Source: Anaerolineae bacterium
GTDB taxonomy: Bacteria > Chloroflexota > Anaerolineae > Aggregatilineales > Phototrophicaceae
DNA: 19,596 nt
Assembly: GCA_019912905.1 (NCBI GenBank)
Contig: JAIOHO010000510.1
Location: forward strand, 1-19,596
Reading direction: 5' to 3'
Shown here: one piece after another, positions 8,037-13,723 of the stretch
Layout: every line of letters starts with the position of its first letter
Numbering within the stretch: position 1 is the stretch's first letter
Notes under the pieces: generated by a model
Seen by the model: only the letters and a program-made list of their open reading frames with translations
The model's database searches: none
Told to the model about the DNA's origin: nothing
Program-made: the position numbers and the translations under genes

Positions 8037-8042
8037 ATTATA
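8037..8042 (-). promoter_or_regulatory. -10 box of the toxin-antitoxin operon
   Basis: A perfect TATAAT reads on the minus strand at 8042-8037, about 31 bases upstream of the antitoxin ATG. It sits in the near-symmetric AT stretch GGATTATAATAACC (8046-8033), a plausible autoregulatory operator for the ribbon-helix-helix protein. No convincing -35 hexamer is present. Confidence 0.6.
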
Positions 8043-8064
8043 ATCCATTTACGGGAACTGCCCC

Positions 8065-8132
8065 TGCCGACGAATGAATTCGACGGCAAGCGCCCAAGTC
8101 CCGTTGGGACTCTTTGAACCCCGACAGGGGTT
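8065..8132. repeat. Three consecutive hairpins between the pentapeptide and antitoxin genes
   Basis: Three inverted repeats lie end to end. The first is TGCCGACGAA/TTCGACGGCA (8065-8074 with 8079-8088, one mismatch, loop TGAA). The second is AGTCCC-GTT-GGGACT (8097-8111). The third is AACCCC-GACA-GGGGTT (8117-8132). They follow the pentapeptide gene's stop (8152, minus strand) by about 20 bases but lack a T tract, so they may be an intrinsic 3' end, an mRNA-stabilising structure, or a dispersed palindromic repeat unit. Confidence 0.6.
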
Positions 8133-8151
8133 TGGAGGGTTGCTGGGTAAT

Positions 8152-8907
8152 TCATTGCCCGGCGCTGTCGGATGCCCGACGCCGCTTAACCCATTCCGGT
8201 TGCCAGAAGTCAGGATGATTGGGATCAGTGTAACGGGTCATATCGGTTACACTGGGCTGATAATACGATTCGGGCGTGTAGATTGGGTTGTTGTTATGGT
8301 CGAGTCTGGCAAGTTTTCTATCAGGTAAAATCGTTTTCTCATCAAAGCTGGCTGCGCCTAAACTAGCCCCTTGTAGGTTGGCATCCCACAAGCTCGCCCC
8401 CTGAAGATTGGCCCATGTTAAGTTCGCGCCTTGCAGATTGGCTCTTTTTAAGCTCGCCCCCTGAAGATTGGCCCATGTCAAGTTCGTTCCTTGCAGATTG
8501 GTTCCCCTTAAGCTTGCCCCCTGAAGATTTGCATACTCCAAGCCTGCCCCTTGCAGATTGGCGCGCCTCAAGTTCGCTCCTTTGAGTGAACCATCCGCCA
8601 GCCATCCACGCGCAGCCAATTCTTCCGCCGCTTGCAGGGCGGCTTCATTCACCTGACTTCTAAGCTGCCGGATGAGCCGTTCCTTCTCCTGTCGTGTGCC
8701 CAGCACCAGTGTCAGCAGCATGAAAGTGAGGAACGCGCCAAACATTTCCGTGCTGAAGTTCTGGAGCCAGCTTTCGCCCCACTCCGCGAAATTCGCATTA
8801 GGACTGGTCAAATTGATAACCAATGACCATAAGCTTCCCCCGGCAAATAGTATAAACAGGATGAGCAGCACGGCTCGGTTGCTCAGATTCGTTAGTCTTG
8901 TATGCAT
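8152..8907 (-). CDS. Two-TM pentapeptide-repeat membrane protein
   Basis: This encodes 251 residues from the ATG at 8907, with AGAGGGG close upstream. Two hydrophobic helices (about 11-32 and 56-70) are followed by a charged helical linker (71-100). Some 16 pentapeptides with the A(N/S)LxG pattern follow at about 106-189 (many ANLQG and ASLKR-type units), forming a right-handed quadrilateral beta-helix in this family. A Tyr/Pro-rich tail (YTPESYYQPS...PDFWQPEW) closes the protein. The likely arrangement is a membrane anchor with a cytoplasmic beta-helix. Function is unknown; membrane pentapeptide proteins are usually of unassigned role, and gyrase protection (Qnr/MfpA) is unlikely with this architecture. 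The repeat-coding DNA has a 60-base period, showing recent internal duplication. Confidence 0.9.
   Translation of the reverse strand: MHTRLTNLSNRAVLLILFILFAGGSLWSLVINLTSPNANFAEWGESWLQNFSTEMFGAFLTFMLLTLVLGTRQEKERLIRQLRSQVNEAALQAAEELAARGWLADGSLKGANLRRANLQGAGLEYANLQGASLRGTNLQGTNLTWANLQGASLKRANLQGANLTWANLQGASLWDANLQGASLGAASFDEKTILPDRKLARLDHNNNPIYTPESYYQPSVTDMTRYTDPNHPDFWQPEWVKRRRASDSAGQ
8390..8569. repeat. 60-base tandem repeat inside the pentapeptide gene, three copies
   Basis: Copies begin at 8390, 8450 and 8510 with AAGCTCGCCCC or AAGCTTGCCCC. Each continues with a CTGAAGATT-type half and a TTGCAGATTGG half, so a 30-base half-unit (two pentapeptides) is nested in a 60-base unit (four). Copies 1 and 2 are nearly identical; copy 3 diverges more. 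Half-units also extend to both sides. The period is a multiple of three and keeps the frame. Confidence 0.9.
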
Positions 8908-8940
8908 GTTGCCCCTCTGCGTGCAGTTTGGCAGAGAGTA

Positions 8941-9043
8941 ACATGAGTCATGTGAGGGCTGGTAGCCTAGAAGCTAGGGGAAAGACTGACCCTGCGACCT
9001 TTGCGGCGATGGAAAGCCCAGGAATTGTAATAATCATTGTAAT
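8941..9043. promoter_or_regulatory. Palindromes and direct repeats between the divergent pentapeptide and ArsA-like genes
   Basis: The 274-base divergent gap holds several symmetric elements. These are a perfect 13-base palindrome ACATGA-G-TCATGT (8941-8953), the inverted repeat CCTAG-AAG-CTAGG (8966-8978), and a direct repeat of ATTGTAAT at 9024-9031 and 9036-9043 (12-base period). The first two are 34-71 bases upstream of the pentapeptide ATG and may be operators for it. No strong minus-strand promoter was identified. Confidence 0.45.
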
Positions 9044-9146
9044 GTTGCCTGTTCCTGCCTGTTTTACAGGTAATCCAGCAGCCCTTCTGCGACCTCCTCC
9101 CTGTCCAGTGCGTATAGGCATACAGGATAATCAACAATCGGTCATG

Positions 9147-9152
9147 TATAAT
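9147..9152 (+). promoter_or_regulatory. -10 box upstream of the ArsA-like gene
   Basis: A perfect TATAAT lies 29 bases upstream of the ATG at 9182, preceded directly by TG. No clear -35 stands at 16-18 bases. Transcription would start near 9159 and give a short leader containing the AAGGTG ribosome binding site. Confidence 0.55.
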
Positions 9153-9181
9153 AGGCTCGCAAATATCAACGAAGGTGAACC

Positions 9182-10378
9182 ATGCGTGTAATCGTGCACA
9201 CCGGCAAAGGTGGGGTGGGCAAGACCAGCATCTCGGCAGCGACGGCGCTGCGCTGCGCCGAGATGGGGCTGAAGACAATCGTCATCAGCACCGATACGGC
9301 CCACAGCCTGGCCGATTCGCTCGAAGCGAAGATCGGGCCGGAACCGGTCCAACTGGCTGAAAATCTGTGGGCGCAGGAAGTGGACGCCCGCTATTCGATG
9401 GACAAATACTGGGGCCTGTTCCAGAAGTATATGATCGCGCTGTTCAGCCGCAATGGGGTCGATGACATCGTGGCTGAAGAAGTCACGATCCTGCCGGGAC
9501 TGGAAGAAGGCGCGCACCTGCTGTGGATCAATAAGTATTTCAACGACAATGAATACGACGTGCTCATCGTCGATGCGGCCCCGACCGCCGAGACGCTGCG
9601 CCTGCTCAGCCTGCCGGATGTCACCCGCTGGTGGTTCGAGCGCATCCTGGGCCTGACGCGCGGCGCGGCCCGCATCCTGCGGCCCATTGGCCGGGTGCTG
9701 AAAAACAACGATCGCATCCCGGATGAAGCGGCCTGGGACCAGGTGCAGGAATTGTTCAAGACGCTGGACCATGTGCGCGAACTGCTGGCGGACCCGGAAG
9801 TTGCCAGTATGCGGCTGGTGGTTAACCCCGAAAAGATGGTCATCAAAGAGACTCAGCGTACCTATACCTACCTGAACCTGTATGGCTACGCGACCGATGC
9901 CATCCTGTGCAACCGCATCATCCCCGACGAAGTGACCGACCCCTATTTTGCGATGGCGAAAGACAAGCAGAAGGAAAACATGGGGTTGATTCAGGAAGCC
10001 TTCGGCGACCTGCCGCTGCTCAAAGCGCCCTTGTTTGGCACGGAAGTCACCGGGTTGGAGGCGCTGCACAAACTCGGCGAGGCGCTCTACGGCGACCAGA
10101 ATCCGGCGGTGCGCCTGTTCACGGGCAAAACGCACAGCATCGAAACCGACGCCGATGGGGTGTATACCCTGGTGGTCCCCCTGCCGTTTGCCGATAAAGA
10201 GGATATGGACCTGTACCGCTCGCGCGATGAAATCACGCTGCGGGTGGGTCCCTATCGCCGTAACATTGTCCTGCCGTATGCGTTATGGGATCTCGAAATA
10301 GCTGATGCAAAATTTGATGAATCCAGACTCCGTATCCGTTTCCGCGACGAACGGGGCGAAAAGCAGCGCGCGAAATAA
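9182..10378 (+). CDS. ArsA/Get3-family ATPase with HSP20-like C-terminal domain
   Basis: This encodes 398 residues; the start has AAGGTG four bases before the ATG. It has one ATPase unit, not the tandem pair of arsenite-pump ArsA. The deviant Walker A GKGGVGKTS is at 8-16, switch I DTAHSLADSLE from Asp38, and switch II DAAPTAETLRLL from Asp131. The last 80 residues (about 316-390) are beta-rich (YTLVVPLPF, EITLRVGPYRRNIVLP) and match the HSP20-like domain found at the end of many bacterial ArsA-like proteins. Only two Cys are present (25 and 243), with no CxxC and no arsenite-binding Cys cluster, so arsenite export is unlikely. Known relatives (Get3) bind hydrophobic tail segments. The next gene encodes a UbiB-like kinase with a C-terminal hydrophobic hairpin and overlaps this one, so a shared role is inferred. 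Confidence 0.92.
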   Translation: MRVIVHTGKGGVGKTSISAATALRCAEMGLKTIVISTDTAHSLADSLEAKIGPEPVQLAENLWAQEVDARYSMDKYWGLFQKYMIALFSRNGVDDIVAEEVTILPGLEEGAHLLWINKYFNDNEYDVLIVDAAPTAETLRLLSLPDVTRWWFERILGLTRGAARILRPIGRVLKNNDRIPDEAAWDQVQELFKTLDHVRELLADPEVASMRLVVNPEKMVIKETQRTYTYLNLYGYATDAILCNRIIPDEVTDPYFAMAKDKQKENMGLIQEAFGDLPLLKAPLFGTEVTGLEALHKLGEALYGDQNPAVRLFTGKTHSIETDADGVYTLVVPLPFADKEDMDLYRSRDEITLRVGPYRRNIVLPYALWDLEIADAKFDESRLRIRFRDERGEKQRAK

Positions 10379-12179
10379 CGGGCGCGCCCCCCAGTACCAG
10401 CCGCCGCAGCGACAGATCCCCGTCCCGGCTCCGATTTCCGAGCCGGAAGTTCGCCCCCGGTCGCTGCGCATGCAGTACCGCTATGTGCGTTCGCTGGTGT
10501 GGGCCTCCCGGCTGCTGGTGCGGCTGCTGTTCTGGCATTATCTGGTCGAAAGCCTGTTCGGGATGCATGACCTGGTCGAGCGCGGCAACGTGGCGCGCTG
10601 GCAGACGTATGCGCGGGAGTTCCGGGGCTTCGCCATCTCGATGGGCGGGGTGATGATCAAGCTGGGGCAGTTTATTTCCACCCGCGTGGATATGCTGCCG
10701 CCGGAAGTCACCCAGGAGCTGGCTGGTTTGCAGGACGAAGTACCCAGTGTGCCCTTCGATCAGATTCGCGCCGTCATCGAAGCGGACCTGGGGCCGATCG
10801 CCGAACGCTTCGTCTGGATGGACGAAACGCCGGTGGCGGCGGCTTCGTTGGGGCAGGTGCACCGCGCGGAACTGCGCAGCGGCGACCGGGTGGTCGTCAA
10901 AGTGCAGCGTCCCGGCATCGACCGCATCTGCTACACGGACCTGTCCGCCCTGCATATCATCGCGCGGGTGATGATGGTCTTCCGCTTCGTGAACCGGCGC
11001 GCTGACGCCAATGCGCTGATCGAGGAATTTGGCCGCGTGCTGCTGGAGGAACTATCGTATCAGCACGAAGCCTATAACGCCGCCCGCTTCCATGCGATGT
11101 TCGCTGACAACCCGGATGTGTATGTCCCTATCGTGTATGCCGATTATTCCAGTGATCGCGTGCTGACGATGGAGGATGTGACGACCATCAAGATCAACGA
11201 TTTCGCCGCGATGGAAGCTGCCGGGATCAACCGCCGGGCCGTGGCAGATCGCCTGATGGATACCTACCTGACGCAGATCTTCAAAGAGCGTTTTTTCCAT
11301 GCCGACCCCCACCCCGGCAACCTGTTCGTCTACCCGCTGCCGCTTGAGAATGGGCACGCCCAGCCCGGATCAGGCAGCCGCCCGTTCTATCTGATCTTCA
11401 TCGACTTCGGCATGACCGGCACGCTGACCGAAAAGATCAGCGCCGGGATGCTCAACACGATGGCAGCGGTCATCGCCCGCGACTCGCGCAAGCTGGTCCA
11501 CAGCTATGCCGACCTCGGGTTTATCCTGCCGGGTGCAGACATGCCCCGCATCGAGGAAGCTGCCGAGATCGCCTTCAATCGAGTCTGGGGCATGAGCATG
11601 TCCGAAATTCGAGACATGGATTATGCCGACATGCAGGCCCTCGGTATGCAGTTCAGCGAACTGCTCTACGACATGCCGTTCTATGTACCGCAGGACTTCC
11701 TCTACCTGGGCCGCACGGTCAGCATTCTCAGCGGCATGGCGACCAGCCTGGACTCGGATTACAACGTCTGGCAGGAGTTTCAACGCTTCTGGACCGTGCT
11801 GATGCGTGAGAGCATCGTCAGTGTCGATGGCGACACGCGCAGCCTTGAGGCGATGATGGCGAGCCAGGGCGCACAGGCGCTGCTGCAAATCGGCCAGAAT
11901 CTGGTGCGCCGGGCGGTGAACCCGACCGCGGGCCTAGTCGAGCGTGTCGAACAGGGCGATCTGCGTTTCTCGGTGGAACAGTCGCCGGAGTTTCAGGGCC
12001 AGATTACGCGCCTCGAATTTCAGGAACGGCGCACCACCCATGCGGTGATGGCCGGAAGTATCCTGATGTCGGCCTCGGTGCTGTATATCAGCGGTCAGGC
12101 GATTTTGTCCGCCATCGCTTTTGCCATTGCCGGGTTGTGGTTCCTGTCGATTTTGCTGAACGAGCAGCAGAGCCGATGA
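10305..12179 (+). CDS. ABC1/UbiB-family atypical kinase-like protein
   Basis: This encodes up to 624 residues. UbiB hallmarks are KLGQ (119-122), the Ala-rich loop AAASLGQV (178-185) replacing the Gly-rich loop, Lys199 in VVKVQRPG, EELSYQHEA (248-256), catalytic HADPHPGN (332-339) and metal-binding DFG (367-369). The C terminus has two hydrophobic helices (about 581-598 and 600-617), the usual UbiB membrane hairpin. Family members support quinone or isoprenoid lipid metabolism. The start is uncertain: ATG 10305 and 10317 both overlap the ArsA-like gene (by 74 or 62 bases) and neither has a Shine-Dalgarno; ATG 10470 is the next choice. Codons between 10379 and 10469 are strongly GC-ending and encode a Pro-rich linker, which favours an upstream start. 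Confidence 0.92.
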   Translation: MQNLMNPDSVSVSATNGAKSSARNNGRAPQYQPPQRQIPVPAPISEPEVRPRSLRMQYRYVRSLVWASRLLVRLLFWHYLVESLFGMHDLVERGNVARWQTYAREFRGFAISMGGVMIKLGQFISTRVDMLPPEVTQELAGLQDEVPSVPFDQIRAVIEADLGPIAERFVWMDETPVAAASLGQVHRAELRSGDRVVVKVQRPGIDRICYTDLSALHIIARVMMVFRFVNRRADANALIEEFGRVLLEELSYQHEAYNAARFHAMFADNPDVYVPIVYADYSSDRVLTMEDVTTIKINDFAAMEAAGINRRAVADRLMDTYLTQIFKERFFHADPHPGNLFVYPLPLENGHAQPGSGSRPFYLIFIDFGMTGTLTEKISAGMLNTMAAVIARDSRKLVHSYADLGFILPGADMPRIEEAAEIAFNRVWGMSMSEIRDMDYADMQALGMQFSELLYDMPFYVPQDFLYLGRTVSILSGMATSLDSDYNVWQEFQRFWTVLMRESIVSVDGDTRSLEAMMASQGAQALLQIGQNLVRRAVNPTAGLVERVEQGDLRFSVEQSPEFQGQITRLEFQERRTTHAVMAGSILMSASVLYISGQAILSAIAFAIAGLWFLSILLNEQQSR

Positions 12180-12222
12180 TTGTGGCTTGCCGGGCTGACC
12201 CCGCTGCTCGCCGCCTGAATTA

Positions 12223-13155
12223 TTAGATCAGGGTCACCACGTACACCACCAGAATCCCTTCCTCAGACACCGTCACCGACTGAATGGTGTAGGTAAAGGG
12301 TATGGCGGCTGGAACGTTGACGGCGGTTTGCAGCGCCGCGCCGATCACGCCCAGTTCCACCGCCGAGCGCAGGTCCTCTGGCACGCGTTCGACCGGCACC
12401 GCCGCGCCGTTGAGAGTGACTCCGGTGAGGGTGGCAGTAACACGCCCATCCACGACGACGACCTGATAGGTCAGCACCATTGTACCGGGCAGGGTGCCGC
12501 TGACATCCACCAGGGAGACCTGAATCGTGCCATCAGCCCGGGTATCCAGCGATACCGCCTCGGGGTTATACCCCGCCGCTTCGACCACAATGTCCTGCAA
12601 ATCGTTGGCCTGCTGCTCGGTGATGTATGAGGTCAAGGTCAGCAGTTTCGTGTCCGGGTCGAACTCCACGCTCGTCTGCTGCGCCAGGTAGCCGAGGAGT
12701 TCCGCCAGTTCCGGCGGCAGCGATTCCAGGCTGGCCTGCACGGTCGCGCTGATGGCGGCGGCAGTAGACTGGATGTCTCCGGCCTGCTGGCTGAGGGTGG
12801 TAGCGACGGCCTGGATGGTGGCCGCAATCTGTGTCCCCGCATCCGCGCTGAGTCCCAGCGCCTGATCGACGCCTGCCTGCACGGTCGCGGCAATGATCGG
12901 GGCCTGCGATTCGAGCGTTCCCTGCATCGCGCCCACGCCCGTCTGGACGGTCTGCTGGATGCCGCTGGCACTGGCCTGCGCGGTCTGCTGGATAGCGAGG
13001 GCCTGAGCCTGAGCGGTTTGCTGGATTCCCTGAGTCCGCGCTTCGAGGGTGGCGCGCGGCTGGGCTTGCAGGCGAGTGGTGGGGATGCCCAGGGCGGCGA
13101 TCATGAGAAGCAGGGCTGCGAACAATAAACCGTAAAGGCCAGTACGATGGGCCAT
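12223..13155 (-). CDS. Secreted protein with hendecad Gln/Ala repeats
   Basis: This encodes 310 residues from the ATG at 13155, which has GGAGGA five to six bases upstream (an in-frame TTG at 13167 is less likely). A signal peptide or N-terminal anchor covers residues 1-32 (LLFAALLLMIAALG, then LQAQ-P). Residues 43-97 form an 11-residue repeat: GIQQTAQAQAL, AIQQTAQASAS, GIQQTVQTGVG, then looser copies. More Ala/Gln/Thr helix continues to about 145. A hendecad period suggests a right-handed or straight coiled coil. The C-terminal 150 residues alternate strands and helices, with a LYxVDG-like pattern (VVVVDGRVTATLTGVTLNG), reminiscent of LppX/YpmS-type lipid-binding folds; this is weak inference. 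It is convergent with the UbiB-like gene (43 bases apart) and lies behind the terminator of the small helical protein gene. Confidence 0.82.
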   Translation of the reverse strand: MAHRTGLYGLLFAALLLMIAALGIPTTRLQAQPRATLEARTQGIQQTAQAQALAIQQTAQASASGIQQTVQTGVGAMQGTLESQAPIIAATVQAGVDQALGLSADAGTQIAATIQAVATTLSQQAGDIQSTAAAISATVQASLESLPPELAELLGYLAQQTSVEFDPDTKLLTLTSYITEQQANDLQDIVVEAAGYNPEAVSLDTRADGTIQVSLVDVSGTLPGTMVLTYQVVVVDGRVTATLTGVTLNGAAVPVERVPEDLRSAVELGVIGAALQTAVNVPAAIPFTYTIQSVTVSEEGILVVYVVTLI

Positions 13156-13191
13156 GTATTCCTCCAACGGTCTGCATCGGGGCGATGAATT

Positions 13192-13223
13192 AAAAAAGCC
13201 GGGGTGTCTGTGGACCCCGGCTT
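13192..13223 (-). terminator. Strong rho-independent terminator after the small helical protein gene
   Basis: A perfect 10-bp stem (AAGCCGGGGT at 13196-13205 with ACCCCGGCTT at 13214-13223) has an 8-base loop and, on the minus strand, runs into six T (13197-13192) and then AATTC. It begins 4 bases after the stop codon of the small helical gene. It ends about 36 bases before the start of the secreted-protein gene on the same strand. Confidence 0.93.
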
Positions 13224-13227
13224 CGGC

Positions 13228-13542
13228 TTACTCGACCTGGACCTTGACCTTGGTCTTACCGGTGGTCGAAGGTTTGTCATCCTCGTCGGATTTACCCTGG
13301 GATTCGACCTTCTTGGCGACTTTCTCCATCTCGTCAATAAAGGTGTCGGCCAGGACCTTGAACCCGGCAACAAATTCCTTCTGCGCTTCTTTGGTGTGCT
13401 TGACGAACTCGGGCGGCAGCAGGGCCTCGATTGCTTTGCCGGTTTCGTCCAGCGCCCGCTTCTGATGGGCGACAAATTCGTCGATCGGGGTGGCCTTCTT
13501 CGGTTCAGCTTCCGGCTGGGTGTTCATCTGTTCCTCAGACAC
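13228..13542 (-). CDS. Small charged helical protein, phasin-like
   Basis: This encodes 104 residues. The GTG at 13542 is taken as the start because GAGGAG is six bases upstream; the ATG at 13527 is an alternative. The N terminus is acidic and disordered. Residues about 20-80 form amphipathic helix (FVAHQKRALDETGKAIEALL, then KEFVAGFKVLADTFIDEMEK). The tail is Lys/Ser/Asp-rich and ends KTKVKVQVE. Size, helix pattern and charge resemble phasins or apolipophorin-like small helical proteins, but no motif proves it. It has its own promoter with a palindromic operator and its own terminator, which points to a well-expressed single gene. There are no membrane segments and no Cys. Confidence 0.8.
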   Translation of the reverse strand: MSEEQMNTQPEAEPKKATPIDEFVAHQKRALDETGKAIEALLPPEFVKHTKEAQKEFVAGFKVLADTFIDEMEKVAKKVESQGKSDEDDKPSTTGKTKVKVQVE

Positions 13543-13586
13543 GTCTTACTCCTCATCACATTCGATTGACAGCGTCTTTCAATAAG

Positions 13587-13604
13587 ATTATACGCAATAT
13601 TGCG
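13587..13604 (-). promoter_or_regulatory. -10 box abutted by a perfect 12-base palindrome
   Basis: TATAAT reads on the minus strand at 13592-13587, about 45 bases before the GTG start of the small helical gene. The perfect palindrome CGCAATATTGCG (13593-13604) is directly upstream, in the -10/-35 spacer. That is a classic repressor or MerR-type activator position. No good -35 was found, consistent with an activator-dependent or palindrome-controlled promoter. Confidence 0.6.
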
Positions 13605-13627
13605 CAGCGCGGTTGCAGCGACTTGTG

Positions 13628-13642
13628 CGAATCGACGATTCG
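13628..13642. promoter_or_regulatory. Perfect inverted repeat CGAATCG-A-CGATTCG
   Basis: A 7+1+7 perfect inverted repeat lies midway between the two divergent start codons, upstream of both candidate promoters. Likely an operator for the URO-D gene, the small helical gene, or both. Its sequence is not related to the palindrome at 13593-13604. Confidence 0.5.
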
Positions 13643-13680
13643 GCCTGCCTGAAACGCACGACTCAGGCTGCGCTGTGGGA

Positions 13681-13686
13681 TATAAT
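13681..13686 (+). promoter_or_regulatory. -10 box of the second URO-D gene
   Basis: A perfect TATAAT lies 37 bases upstream of the ATG at 13724. The hexamer at the -35 position (around 13658) does not match consensus. A leader of about 30 bases follows with only a weak GAAAG-type ribosome binding site. Confidence 0.55.
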
Positions 13687-13723
13687 CTGCATCGGAATCG
13701 ACCAATCCTGAAAGCGTGACCGC

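Noticed and set aside
8390..8569. Possible CRISPR array
   Set aside because: The 30/60-base period has no unique spacers, stays in frame and encodes ANLQG-type pentapeptides.
9182..10378. Arsenite-pump ATPase (arsA of the ars operon)
   Set aside because: Single ATPase domain, only two Cys, no arsB/arsR/arsD neighbours and an HSP20-like tail.
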